From positions 1-64,000 of the forward strand of contig RECD01000253.1 in NCBI GenBank assembly GCA_007694185.1: a DNA stretch of 64,000 nucleotides. The letters are read 5' to 3'. Source of the DNA: Planctomycetaceae bacterium. GTDB taxonomy: Bacteria > Planctomycetota > Planctomycetia > Pirellulales > Pirellulaceae. The notes under the pieces are model-generated. The model did not search any database. It saw nothing but the letters and a program-made list of their open reading frames with translations, and was not told where the DNA came from. Below, in pieces: positions 48,841-59,054 of the stretch (within the stretch, counting starts at the first letter, position 1; each line of letters starts with the position of its first letter). The position numbers were made by a program, and so were the translations under genes.

Positions 48841-51800
48841 TCACCGGTCCTCGTTATTCTCTTCCTGCTCGTCCGCCTTCGCGTCCTCTTTCTTCACATC
48901 GTCCGTTTCGTCCGCTTCGTCCTTGATGACCGCTTCTTGGAACTGATACTCGAAACGCAAGCGGCCTACCGCCACGGTGACCCGTTGCTGAGCGGGTTGG
49001 GCGCTGAGTGTCGTTTCGATGTCGTTGTTGAAGCTTTCGATCGGGTGTTCGAGCAGTTCGATCGGCCGTCCGCTACGGGTGTCGATCGCCATCAGGTCGA
49101 GCGTTTTGACCCGGCTGCCGGTGTTGACGTATTCGGATTTACTGCGGCATAGGACCAACAAAGGAGAACCTGGGGCTTGAGTGAGAGTGCAACCCCACTC
49201 GTTGACTCCCAGCGGGACCTGCCACAGGCGTTCGCCGGTGCGGGTGGAAATCGCGATCACCGATCCGTCGACCCGGACATGATCCTGGCCACTCTGAGTG
49301 TGAAAGGCGACGGCACTCCGATCCGCGGGGGTTTCGCCCGTGTCGGGCAGGATTACGAGCATGTCGTCGCGTGGGACAACGTGAATCCGCCGCAGCTTGG
49401 GTATCGGATCGATGGTCGTTTCGCACACCAGACGCCCCTGTTGCAGGTCCCAGATCAGCAACTCGCCGGTGTTGGCCAAGGTCACGACGTAACTCCCGTC
49501 GACCACTCTGCCCAAGACGCGTCTGTCGCTTGTGAACTTAGCGTAGGTGTGTCGCAGGACCTCACGGTCGGCGATCGGATCGAGCAAAACGAGTTCGTGC
49601 TGTTCATCCGGCAGTTCACGATTAGCGAGGATCAACGAATCGGTCGCGGCCCAGATCTGATACTGCTCGAAGGGTTCGGTCGACAACAGGCGTCCGTCAC
49701 GGCAGTCGTACTTGCTGACCACCCGAGACGCGGGTGAAACGATCGCGACCACGTCGCCGTCACAGAGGATCGTGCCGCTCCGCGGCGTCACCAAATTGCG
49801 CCAACGGGGCTCCCCGGCGAGCGCGTCGTAGGCTAGCAATTCGCTCCCCTGCAAAACGTAAAAGCTGTCGCCGACGATCGGCCCCAGGACCAATTCGGCA
49901 GAACCGCCATCGGCAGTGCTCCCAATGACGAATCGATGGATCGGGTCACCGAACGAATTCGAACTGCTCGTCGGCTTCGCTCCCCCACTTCCGTCGGTTC
50001 GCCACGGCCGTCGCCAAACGACCGGATCGGTTTGTCCCGAGGTCGCTTCGAACAGGTTGACGCCGACCAGTTCCCCGGGGAGCATCGCGATCATCAATCC
50101 GCCGCTGAAGACGGCTTGGCGTGGCGAGTCTTCTCGCCGACCGTCAAGCGGAATCGGGAAGATCGTGCCCAGCGGGTCACGCAGGCCCAAGGGACTGTTC
50201 AGGTCACTGACCGCCCGCCAGCCGCGAAACGACCGGCCGACCATGCGACGGGTTTTGCCGACCGCCAATCGCCCCATCATCGAGCTGGGAACGCGGGTCG
50301 TTTCTTGAGGCACACGCAGGGTCACTTCGGGCCCCCAAGGATCGACGGCGACGGCCAGTTCCCCGTCCACCAGAATCCGCCCCATACCGAGACGTTCCGC
50401 AACCGCTTCGGTCTGTCGGTCAGCGGGCAGGGCGGCCCACAACGCCTCCGCATCCCCGGTCAAGCCGCCACGGGCGTAGGTTTCGATCAGGTTCTCGAGC
50501 TGGTCCGGTGCCAAGCGGTCGGGCGTATCGGTCGTCGCGCCGGCCGCCGCCAACAATAACCTTTCCATCGCCAAGTACTCGCCGTCCTGGCGATATCGTT
50601 CGAGCAGAACTTGTCGCAGCGATTCGGAGCCGGCGGTTCGGCCAAAATGGGTCAGCAGCAGTCGGGTACCGGCACTGGTCGCGCCCTGGTAGTCGTCCAA
50701 ATGCCTCGCGATCTCCGCGTTCATTTCCGCCCGCAGCGGCTCGTCGGCGTCCTCGAACGTCTCGCTGACCCGCGCGGCCAACCACTGATCCAGCGACACC
50801 TGGCGGGTGGAGTCGTCCGAACCCAGTTTGCCGAAACCGGACAAGGGCGAAGCCGCCGCGACCAAGCGGGATAGTTCGATCAGACGCCGGACCGCCAGGT
50901 TGCGGTCATTCGCCTCGAGTGCCGCCCGAACTTGCAGCTTTCGCAACTCGACCGCATCGTTGGGCCGGTCGATCAACTGCTCCAGCTCCGGTAGCAAGCC
51001 GGTGTTGGCTGCGAAATCGTCTCGCAGGGCGTTGAGCATCACGCGGATGGAAAGGTTTTCGACATGAACGTCCTCCGGGTCCATCTCTCGGGCGCGGTGG
51101 AGCCACCGCAGGGCCTCCTCCAGTTTGCCGTCTTGCAACAACAGTTCGGCCTGCCAAACGACAGCTCGGAAATCGTCCGGATCGGCTTCGAGGGAAGCCT
51201 CCACGACCCGCTCCAAAGCCTGCTCCCCATGCACGGCCGCTAGGTGAGTGGCGGACTGGCTCAGCAATTGGCCTTCCACCGCGACCAAGTTGCCCAGCGG
51301 GAATTGGGTCGAACGCGACGCCAGCACTCGGCCGTCTTCCAGCGACACGGCCAAGATCCGACCGGCCGTGGTCGGGACGAAGTAGGCCGCTTGCGGCTCG
51401 CCCGCCGCTTCCTCAGCCTGGGTGCCAAAGACACCGATGCCCGCGATCCATTCGCCCGCCTCCAACCACCCTGCGGGCGTTTCCCAAAGCCGTTGCCCCG
51501 ATCGGGCGTCGGCCCTGCGGACATGGTCGCTGCCGAGCAAAATCATCGCGTCATCGCGGACGCCAGCCAGGTGGCGAGAATTTTTTTGTGTCCGAGGAAC
51601 TTCCTTCCACCGCTTCTTGCCCGTCAACAAGTCGATCGCGAACAGGCGATCCGACTCGATCGGCGTCACATAAATCGTGTCACCGACGATGCGAGGCGTC
51701 CCGTCCCACCACCGCTGGAGCAGCTGGTCGGGCGACAGGTCTCGGCGGCCCCCCATCAACTGCTGGCTCATCGCTTCGTCCCGCTCGAAACGCAAACCCC

Positions 51801-53469
51801 AGATCAACGATTGGTCGAGCAGATCGATCCCCAGGATCGCGCCGGCACCGGTCGAGCAGACCAAGACGCCCTGGTGGTAGGACGGCGTCGCGCCCGCGAT
51901 CCGCCGGATCGGGTCGCTTTGGACTCGGCCCGCCTCCATCGCCACCAACTGCTGACGCCAACGTTCCAACCCGGTCGCCGCATCGAGGCAGATCAGAACG
52001 ATATCGCCCGCCGTCTCGGCCATCACGTACAGCGCGTCACCCAGCGGCAACGGGGGTCCCAGGAAAAAGATGTCGCCCCAACCATTTTCCCGGTCGGTGC
52101 GGCCACCGATCCGCCAGATCAGTTTTCCCTCCGTCGCGATGTCGAGCGCCACCAGCGAATTGGCGGTCGATTCGGTAGGGCGGACTCCCTGGAAACCCAT
52201 CATCGAATTGAACGCGGTCAACTCGACATCACTCAGATCAGAAAGCAGATAGACCCGTTTGCCATCACTGGTGATCCGGCCGTACGGCAGGTCGTTCCAG
52301 ACCCGTTGCTTCAGCAGCAGGTGGGCCGACTCCTCCTCCAAAATCACCCCGGTCGGGTCAGCCGGGTCTCGGGAGGGCGAGCCCTCGTGCCAGGGGTCCT
52401 GCCAAATCACCTTGCCGGTCTGGAAATCGATCCCGAACAGATGGCCCACCGACCTCGCCAAGACCTGGTTCCCGACCTTGATCGGCAACCAGGCGGGCGG
52501 CGGGAAATCTCCTGTCGCCGCCAGCGAATCGGCCGCCTCCTCCAACACGCGTTGCTGACTCGGGGTTTCCGCCGTCCTCACCAACCAGCGGGGTAGCGAC
52601 AACGGCAACTGGCCCGCCGATCCCTCGTGCCGCTGCGGCCCGCCGCCAAACATTCGGATGTCGCCGTCGTTGACCGCATGGCGAGCCCGCAGCGTTCCGG
52701 CCGGAGTTCGCGATTCGGCGCCGGCGGCTGACGGTTCCTCCTCATTCGCTGCGAACGGGTTAGCCGCGGAATTTCGCAGGTCGGCGACCAATTGTTCCGC
52801 CGTTTCGCGGTCCGCGGCGGCCAGCCCGGGATGCGTCAAAACCGCCTCGAGCAGCCGCAACGATTCCCACGGCCGGCCTTCTGTGAGCGCCCGCAGTGCC
52901 AGCAGTCGGGTCGCGTCCAATCCGGCCCGTGTATGAAAAAACCGCCTGCGGACCTCGGCAGCAGCCGACCAATCTCGCTGAGCGCGACCGCGTTGCAACA
53001 ACTCCCGGGCATCGACGCCGTAGCGCAATTCGTAAGTTTCGATCGCCGTGGCAGGCAAGCTGCCGAGCAGTCGGCGGGCTTCGCCGAACAGCGTTTTTTG
53101 AACAGGGGACTCCAGGCCCGCATTATCCCCGTCGCCGCGGGGAACCGCCGGGCCGACACGTCGCTGACCCAACTCACCCGCAGGATCGCCGACGTCCAAA
53201 AAAAAGTCTTGCCCGGACAATTCGTCGTCATCATCGGCCGAGGGCTGGCGTTGCAACAGATCGCCCAAAATCACGACCGCGTCGCTGGGCCGCTGCTGTT
53301 CGATCGCCCGCTCCGCTTCCCGCAACGCCTGCAACACCGACCGCGGGGGTTCGACCAAACGGCCCGAGTTGGACTGTTGCCCCATCTGAAAAAAGACTTG
53401 CGCGCGTGCCGAAGCCGGGGCGAGGAACAGGACCAGACCGAGCAGGGGGCAGATCGCCGAGCGAATCAT
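48841..53469 (-). CDS. large secreted PQQ-like beta-propeller protein with TPR-like middle region
   Basis: 1542 aa; signal peptide MIRSAICPLLGLVLFLAPASARA; repeated LVALDIATEGKLIWRIGG, LICLDAATGLERWRQQL, LFAIDLLTGKKRWKEV, VIAISTRTGERLWQVPLG. Confidence 0.88.
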   Translation of the reverse strand: MIRSAICPLLGLVLFLAPASARAQVFFQMGQQSNSGRLVEPPRSVLQALREAERAIEQQRPSDAVVILGDLLQRQPSADDDDELSGQDFFLDVGDPAGELGQRRVGPAVPRGDGDNAGLESPVQKTLFGEARRLLGSLPATAIETYELRYGVDARELLQRGRAQRDWSAAAEVRRRFFHTRAGLDATRLLALRALTEGRPWESLRLLEAVLTHPGLAAADRETAEQLVADLRNSAANPFAANEEEPSAAGAESRTPAGTLRARHAVNDGDIRMFGGGPQRHEGSAGQLPLSLPRWLVRTAETPSQQRVLEEAADSLAATGDFPPPAWLPIKVGNQVLARSVGHLFGIDFQTGKVIWQDPWHEGSPSRDPADPTGVILEEESAHLLLKQRVWNDLPYGRITSDGKRVYLLSDLSDVELTAFNSMMGFQGVRPTESTANSLVALDIATEGKLIWRIGGRTDRENGWGDIFFLGPPLPLGDALYVMAETAGDIVLICLDAATGLERWRQQLVAMEAGRVQSDPIRRIAGATPSYHQGVLVCSTGAGAILGIDLLDQSLIWGLRFERDEAMSQQLMGGRRDLSPDQLLQRWWDGTPRIVGDTIYVTPIESDRLFAIDLLTGKKRWKEVPRTQKNSRHLAGVRDDAMILLGSDHVRRADARSGQRLWETPAGWLEAGEWIAGIGVFGTQAEEAAGEPQAAYFVPTTAGRILAVSLEDGRVLASRSTQFPLGNLVAVEGQLLSQSATHLAAVHGEQALERVVEASLEADPDDFRAVVWQAELLLQDGKLEEALRWLHRAREMDPEDVHVENLSIRVMLNALRDDFAANTGLLPELEQLIDRPNDAVELRKLQVRAALEANDRNLAVRRLIELSRLVAAASPLSGFGKLGSDDSTRQVSLDQWLAARVSETFEDADEPLRAEMNAEIARHLDDYQGATSAGTRLLLTHFGRTAGSESLRQVLLERYRQDGEYLAMERLLLAAAGATTDTPDRLAPDQLENLIETYARGGLTGDAEALWAALPADRQTEAVAERLGMGRILVDGELAVAVDPWGPEVTLRVPQETTRVPSSMMGRLAVGKTRRMVGRSFRGWRAVSDLNSPLGLRDPLGTIFPIPLDGRREDSPRQAVFSGGLMIAMLPGELVGVNLFEATSGQTDPVVWRRPWRTDGSGGAKPTSSSNSFGDPIHRFVIGSTADGGSAELVLGPIVGDSFYVLQGSELLAYDALAGEPRWRNLVTPRSGTILCDGDVVAIVSPASRVVSKYDCRDGRLLSTEPFEQYQIWAATDSLILANRELPDEQHELVLLDPIADREVLRHTYAKFTSDRRVLGRVVDGSYVVTLANTGELLIWDLQQGRLVCETTIDPIPKLRRIHVVPRDDMLVILPDTGETPADRSAVAFHTQSGQDHVRVDGSVIAISTRTGERLWQVPLGVNEWGCTLTQAPGSPLLVLCRSKSEYVNTGSRVKTLDLMAIDTRSGRPIELLEHPIESFNNDIETTLSAQPAQQRVTVAVGRLRFEYQFQEAVIKDEADETDDVKKEDAKADEQEENNEDR

Positions 53470-53688
53470 GGGTGCGACCGGGGTGGAGCGAACGGCGGAC
53501 CGATTGCCGAGGCAGGAGACCGAGCGAACGGCAAAGGTGACTCAGAGGCACGAGCCGAGAACGGTGGGCCGCCTCGACGACTCTCATTGTAACGCGAGAG
53601 TCGATTCCCGGCGCCGACCAACCGCCGTCCCCTCGCATTCCTCCGGCCGCATCAGGAGTGCTTCACTTTCGGTCCGCAACCGGCGGGC

Positions 53689-54579
53689 TCAGCGACGGAT
53701 GCACCAGTAAATCGCGGCCGCGATCAGGTCGGCGGTCGTACCCGGGTTGCGGCGATTCCCGTCTGCCCGCAGCCAGCGATCGAGCATCCCGACGGCCGCT
53801 AATTTCAATTCCCCGCCACCGTCCCAGCAAGCCTTGGACCGTCGCCACACTTCCTCCGCGACTTGCGGTCCGCACTTCCGACGGATCAAACTGTCGGGCT
53901 CCTCGGCCAACAACCGCAATTGTGCCCGCAAGATCGCCTGACCGATGTCCGATCCCGCGGTCAATTCCCTGGCAACGACCGGGACGACGGATTCGAAAAA
54001 ATCATCGAAATTCTCAGCGTACTGTAGGGCGATCCGGTCGCGATCCTTCGCCGATCGCATCGCCGCCAACAAATCGATCGGACCGGCCAACGGACGGGTC
54101 ACGTCTCGCTCAGGATCGACCGCTTGGTCTCGGATCCCTCCCGGTTTGGCCAGCGAAATCGCCCGATAGATCTCCGCCCCGTCTTCCGCGGTCAGGCCCA
54201 TCAGCACCCTCGCCACATCGCCCCGATCGACCGCGGTCGCCAGCGGCGCGATCAACAAGACGATCCCGAGGTTGACGTTGGCTGACGTGACAAGGCGGGT
54301 CGCCTCGATGGCCTCCCGAACGCGACGCCCCAATCCTGTCCGATCCGGAAATCGCTCGTCGACGCCGGCCAAGATCGGCGCCACTGCCGCGGCGGCCCGG
54401 CAGAAGTCTTGGTAGTCGCAGTCCTCGAAGGCCGCGTCCGGATGGACGTTGCCCACCTTCGGAGCCGCGGCTTCCCAAACGCAGGCCAGCCGGATCGCTT
54501 CGCTCTTGTCCGTTGCCCGCGAACGCATGGCGGCCAGTGGCGAGCCACCCGCGCCGTCCGGAGCCAAATCAAGTGCCAT
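53689..54579 (-). CDS. triphosphoribosyl-dephospho-CoA synthase family protein (CitG/MdcB-like)
   Basis: 296 aa; ACVWEAAAPKVGNVHPDAAFEDCDYQDFCRAA, TSANVNLGIVLLIAPLA, SLAKPGGIRDQAVDPERDVTRPL. Confidence 0.8.
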   Translation of the reverse strand: MALDLAPDGAGGSPLAAMRSRATDKSEAIRLACVWEAAAPKVGNVHPDAAFEDCDYQDFCRAAAAVAPILAGVDERFPDRTGLGRRVREAIEATRLVTSANVNLGIVLLIAPLATAVDRGDVARVLMGLTAEDGAEIYRAISLAKPGGIRDQAVDPERDVTRPLAGPIDLLAAMRSAKDRDRIALQYAENFDDFFESVVPVVARELTAGSDIGQAILRAQLRLLAEEPDSLIRRKCGPQVAEEVWRRSKACWDGGGELKLAAVGMLDRWLRADGNRRNPGTTADLIAAAIYWCIRR

Positions 54580-55558
54580 CGTCGCCGCCCCGATCCGAAA
54601 GCCGCGTCAAAAACTGAGCGATCACTTCGAGGACTTGCGTCGGGTCGTCTTCCATCACGTAGTGCCCGGCGTCGGCGATCCGTACCGCGTCCGCGTCAGG
54701 CCAGTGGCGGAGGAGCCGTTCGAGGCACTCGGGACGAAAGCACCAGTCCTTCATTCCCCAAATCAGACAACGGCGAACCCCGGCCAACTTCGGCAAGTCC
54801 GCCTCGAGTTGCCGCAAAACCTCGTAAGTCGGATGACTCCGCGTCATCGGGATGTCACGGACAAAGGAATCGATACCGACTCGGTCATGCCAATTGGCGT
54901 AAGGGGCGAGCAGGCCCGCGGCGGCTTCGGCCGACAGATCCGACTTGTCCATCGCCATCGTGATCGCCGCCCGGGCGAACAGGTTCAGCCCCCGCATGGC
55001 TGCTGTGCCCAAGACGGGTAGCCGGCAGGCGGCGATCCGCCACGGGACGTAGGGTGGGGGAAAAGCGGCCGTGTTGAGCAGCACCACGCCAGCCATCCGA
55101 TCGACCCGCTCGACCGCCGCCGCCAGGCCGATCGCACCTCCCCAATCGTGTGCCAACAGCACGATCCGATCCAACCCGAGCCGATCGATCAGCACCAGCA
55201 ACCGGTCTCGGTGCGCCTCAAGCGTGTAGGCGGCGTCCCGACGGGACGGTTTGTCGCTGAGCCCGCATCCCAAATGGTCGACCGCGATAACCCGGTGCTC
55301 CGAACCAAACCGCTCGATCACCCGGCGCCAATAAAAACTCCAAGTCGGATTGCCGTGGACGCACAGGATCACCGGGCGGGACCAGGAATCCTCAGTCTGC
55401 AACGCGGGGTTTTCACCTCGAGGTCCAACGGGGGATGCGTTTTCCTGTTCGCTGTCGACATAGTGATAACGCCAACCGTCGATCTCCAAATCGGCACCGC
55501 GATAAGGATAAAGGGATCGCCACGGGGCGTCGTCGGACGACTGGGGGGAACTTTTCAT
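54569..55558 (-). CDS. alpha/beta hydrolase (haloalkane dehalogenase/OleB-like)
   Basis: 329 aa; LCVHGNPTWSFYWRRVIERF, VIAVDHLGCGLSDKP, LLAHDWGGAIGLAAA (Asp nucleophile), DAGHYVMEDDPTQVLEVI. Confidence 0.85.
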   Translation of the reverse strand: MKSSPQSSDDAPWRSLYPYRGADLEIDGWRYHYVDSEQENASPVGPRGENPALQTEDSWSRPVILCVHGNPTWSFYWRRVIERFGSEHRVIAVDHLGCGLSDKPSRRDAAYTLEAHRDRLLVLIDRLGLDRIVLLAHDWGGAIGLAAAVERVDRMAGVVLLNTAAFPPPYVPWRIAACRLPVLGTAAMRGLNLFARAAITMAMDKSDLSAEAAAGLLAPYANWHDRVGIDSFVRDIPMTRSHPTYEVLRQLEADLPKLAGVRRCLIWGMKDWCFRPECLERLLRHWPDADAVRIADAGHYVMEDDPTQVLEVIAQFLTRLSDRGGDDGT

Positions 55559-55764
55559 AAGCCGAATCGTCTAACAATCTTCCCCGCCCGAAAACGGGGG
55601 GCCGGGCCGTTCGAAACTTTTTTCTTCGAACTGGCCGCCAACTCCCAAATTGACGCCCGATTCCGCTACTGCCAGCCCGTCGGCCGGAATAGGATCGGAG
55701 TTGCGGCGGCCCACCCATCCCCTGCCGCGTGATTGTCGATGCGAACCCGAGAAGAGACGAGCCG

Positions 55765-56844
55765 ATGAGTGCCGTTGTGACCGCCACCCGGATCTCGCTG
55801 CTGGGATTCGGACTGTTGGCCATGATGGCTGCCCCCGTCCGAGGGCAGGAGTCTGCTTATCGGCCGGGGGTGATCGCGAAGGCCGATCAGGTGCTGGCCG
55901 AGGTAGGCCTCAAGCGAAACGGCAGCGGGTTCACCTGCCGCGAACTCGGCGAACTGCAACGCGCGATCCAGGGTTTGGCGAAGCCGCGACGGTCGATCCG
56001 CAGATTGGCCGACGCCAAAACGGGGACAGAAGATCAGTTGCAGCGTGTCGTCGCGGAACTCCGGATGACGGATGCCCAATACGCGGAATTGAATTTGCGT
56101 ATGGCCCAGCCAGGCATCGATGTCCTGACGAACAACCGGTTGGCGGGACAAATCAACGCCAACCAAATCAAGAAGAAGCAACTGAGCGAACTCCGTGAGT
56201 CGCTCAAACAGACCCTGACCAAGCAGCGACAGGAATTGGCGGATGCCGAATCCAAGTATGCCGAGGTCGTTTTGGCGGCCCGTCAGGATCTCCAGCGGCT
56301 TCGCGAACGGCTCGACCGGGACCTGGCCCAGCCGCAGGTCGCGATCGCCTTCAAGGTGCATGCGGCGAGTTTTAAAACGCCGGAGCAGGTTGATGCCGAG
56401 ACGCTGTTACGACCTACCGACCGAAAGCTGCGGCTGATCGAGCAGGAAATTTTTCGCGAGTCGATCCCGTTGGAAACCTCGCCCCAAGGGGCGTTGCTGG
56501 TCGATGTCGTGATCAACGATCAGAGCGTGCCGATGACGCTCGGCACCAACACGCCGATCGTCTTGCTACCCGCGGAACTGGCCACCCGCTTGCAGGTAAC
56601 AGTTTCCCCCGACGCGGCCCCGATGAGGCTGTTTCAGGTCGACGGCAGCGTGCTGGAGGCTCGCGAGGTCAACTTGCCAAAGGTTCGCGTCGGCAACTTC
56701 GTGGCGGAAAATGTCGCGGCCGCCGTTCTGCTCGACCCGGGCGTCGACGCCCAACCGCTGTTGGGAGCGAGCTTTCTTGACAACTTTCGTTTCGAGATCG
56801 ACCCGGCTGAGAAAACGCTGAATCTGCTGCGGCTTGGCGAATGA
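55765..56844 (+). CDS. secreted protein with coiled-coil region and degenerate retropepsin-like (clan AA) domain
   Basis: Start at ATG 55765 before a signal peptide; C-terminal ALLVDVVINDQSVPMTLGTNTPIVLLPAELATRL..LLGASFLDNFRFEIDPAEKTLNLLRL. Confidence 0.7.
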   Translation: MSAVVTATRISLLGFGLLAMMAAPVRGQESAYRPGVIAKADQVLAEVGLKRNGSGFTCRELGELQRAIQGLAKPRRSIRRLADAKTGTEDQLQRVVAELRMTDAQYAELNLRMAQPGIDVLTNNRLAGQINANQIKKKQLSELRESLKQTLTKQRQELADAESKYAEVVLAARQDLQRLRERLDRDLAQPQVAIAFKVHAASFKTPEQVDAETLLRPTDRKLRLIEQEIFRESIPLETSPQGALLVDVVINDQSVPMTLGTNTPIVLLPAELATRLQVTVSPDAAPMRLFQVDGSVLEAREVNLPKVRVGNFVAENVAAAVLLDPGVDAQPLLGASFLDNFRFEIDPAEKTLNLLRLGE

Positions 56845-56907
56845 AAGTGACGATCCCCGAGTCACGAGACGCGGGCGGGAAAATCGCAGTTGGGATGAAC
56901 AACGCCC

Positions 56908-58233
56908 TCAACGCGCGGCGGAACCGATCGGCTTCGCCACGGGTGCGGCGGCGATTTCCGGTGCCTCCGCGCTAGGCTGTCGGTCCAGCAATTCGGTGAG
57001 CTGAAACGCGTAGTAGGGCTGTTCGGCCGCCGGGCTGCCGTCCGCCGCCGCGTTGGCAACCCAGAAGCGACTCGACGCCGGTTCGAACAGGACGTTGTGG
57101 AGGTTCGAATTCATCGCCACCGGACGATCCATCAGGCTGAGCGCCGATTCGGCAGTGAATTTGCCCTTCCCTGCCCGCACACGGCGAACCAATTCGTGAT
57201 ATCGGTCGCCGGCGCTCAGCAACGCGCAGTTCGCGACCGCATGCGGCAACAGCGGGTGGCTCTCACCCGCTCGGATCACGTCGACCTTTTCCCAAGTCGC
57301 CGCCATGCCGACCGATTCGCCCGACTTACCGTCCGCGATCACGTAGTAGTACTCGCAGGTGCGGGGGTTGTCCTGGAAGACGGCGATCGCCTGATCGAGC
57401 GTTTCCGTCGTCTCGATCACCTCTCGCATCAACTGGGCCATCGGCACGCCGGCCCAATTTCCGATCCCGCCTCCACCCATCTCACCGATCGAAATCTGGC
57501 GGGTGTTCATGCCGGTGACGCTGCCGATGAAGCCCGAATAAGAAATGTTGACGAAAGGGATGCCGCCGTCCGGTTCGGCGACGATGATCACCGCATGATC
57601 TTGCAACCCCCAATCGACGCCGTAATCGAGCACCCGCCCGTGATAGAGCGTGCCGTCCGCCGTCGCGTCGCCCGAAATCGCGAAGCCGCTGCAGTGAAAC
57701 AGCTCGGGAATGAAATTCGCAGCCCGGATCTCATGAGGATCAAGCCCCGCGCCGGCCGCCAAGCCGTCCATCTCCCGCAGGTACTTCTCGGGCACGAACG
57801 GCTTTTGGATCTGCATGATCATCTCGATCACGTTGCGGGGTTTGAGCTTGAACCCGCCGACGTCGGCGATCGCCTGCTCTCCCTTGACCTCCAACAGCGT
57901 CTGCATGTTCTTGCGAACACTGTCGCGCAGCAACACGCCATGCTGATACCCCATCTCGTACGGCGTTCCCTTCAGGTGCAACACGGGATAACCGTGAACG
58001 GTTTCCAACCACCCCGCGCCGCAGCGTGCGACGGTCTTTGATTCGGCAGGATCCGTGCAGGCGATGATCCGCCTCGACGAGGCTTCTGCTGCGGCCGTTT
58101 CACCCCTGGCGGGCAATCCCGGCAAAAACAGGCCGACGGCGGCAAGCAGTGCGAACCCAAAGCTTCGCCGCGACCTCTGCGGAGCCGTCAAGCCCTGCCG
58201 AATTGAGGTAGTCGATTCGCCGTAAGCACCCAT
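56908..58233 (-). CDS. C45 family autoproteolytic acyltransferase/hydrolase
   Basis: 441 aa; HLKGTPYEMGYQHGVLLRDSV, LFHCSGFAISGDATADGTLYHGRVLDYG, FVNISYSGFIGSVTGMNTRQISIGEMG. Confidence 0.85.
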   Translation of the reverse strand: MGAYGESTTSIRQGLTAPQRSRRSFGFALLAAVGLFLPGLPARGETAAAEASSRRIIACTDPAESKTVARCGAGWLETVHGYPVLHLKGTPYEMGYQHGVLLRDSVRKNMQTLLEVKGEQAIADVGGFKLKPRNVIEMIMQIQKPFVPEKYLREMDGLAAGAGLDPHEIRAANFIPELFHCSGFAISGDATADGTLYHGRVLDYGVDWGLQDHAVIIVAEPDGGIPFVNISYSGFIGSVTGMNTRQISIGEMGGGGIGNWAGVPMAQLMREVIETTETLDQAIAVFQDNPRTCEYYYVIADGKSGESVGMAATWEKVDVIRAGESHPLLPHAVANCALLSAGDRYHELVRRVRAGKGKFTAESALSLMDRPVAMNSNLHNVLFEPASSRFWVANAAADGSPAAEQPYYAFQLTELLDRQPSAEAPEIAAAPVAKPIGSAAR

Positions 58234-58305
58234 GGGAAACTCTCCGAGACAAGTGATGAGAACGTTTTCAGGAAGCCCTAAAATCGCGAGGTGACCCGTT
58301 TCAAA

Positions 58306-58728
58306 TCAGGACTCGAGCCGATCACCAGACGCGGAGCGAGACTCTCGCGATGCCATTCTAACCTCGGGCATCGTCGCAAAGGTACTCCAACCGTACCGCC
58401 CCTCGTCGGGGGGCAGTTCCGACTCCGGATCGACCTCGGCGTGCAGGTGGGCTTTGGCGATGAAGTGGGCCGTTACCGGGGCGGTGATGAACAGGAAAAA
58501 GGTGATCAGCATTTCTTGGATCGACACCCGCCCTTCCAACGCCCCGAAATGGAGCATCGACGCGATCAGGCAGCCGCCGACACCCAACGTGGTCGCTTTG
58601 GAAGGGCCGTGCAAGCGGCTCATCAAGCTCGGCAGCTTGACCAAGCCGAACGAGCCGACGAAGACGAAGAAGGCCCCGATCACGATGTGAATCGCGATCA
58701 AGATTTCAAATCGATCATGCATGACCAT
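58306..58728 (-). CDS. mrpG: Na+/H+ antiporter subunit G (MrpG/MnhG)
   Basis: 140 aa; FFVFVGSFGLVKLPSLMSRLHGPSKATTLGVGGCLIASML. Confidence 0.9.
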   Translation of the reverse strand: MVMHDRFEILIAIHIVIGAFFVFVGSFGLVKLPSLMSRLHGPSKATTLGVGGCLIASMLHFGALEGRVSIQEMLITFFLFITAPVTAHFIAKAHLHAEVDPESELPPDEGRYGWSTFATMPEVRMASRESRSASGDRLES

Positions 58729-58784
58729 CTCCCGAATTCATTCTTAACCCCTCGACGCCTGAGCGCCCCGATCACCCATTCGGC

Positions 58785-59054
58785 TCATTCGATCACGTCG
58801 CCTCGCAAAGCGAAGCGGCAGTAGGCGACGGTGGAAATGAAACTGAACATCGCCATCAGCAGGGCCGACTCGAAGTACAACGTCGTGCTCTCGCGGATCC
58901 CGTACAGGATGATCAACGCGATCGTGTTGACCACCATCGTGTCGACCGCCAGCACCCGGTCCATCACCGTCGGCCCTTTGACCAGGCGGTACAGGTTCAT
59001 CATCAGCGCCGCCGATACCGCCACGAACCCGAATGTCAACGCGTATTGGATCAT
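58785..59054 (-). CDS. mrpF: Na+/H+ antiporter subunit F (MrpF/MnhF)
   Basis: 89 aa; LYRLVKGPTVMDRVLAVDTMVVNTIALIILYGIRESTTLYFESALLMAMFSFISTVAYCRF. Confidence 0.93.
   Translation of the reverse strand: MIQYALTFGFVAVSAALMMNLYRLVKGPTVMDRVLAVDTMVVNTIALIILYGIRESTTLYFESALLMAMFSFISTVAYCRFALRGDVIE

Noticed and set aside
53198-53205. A8/T8 homopolymer inside the PQQ-like gene as a possible programmed slippage site
   Set aside because: The reading frame continues intact on both sides (QDFFLDVG) and there is no supporting downstream structure or alternative product.
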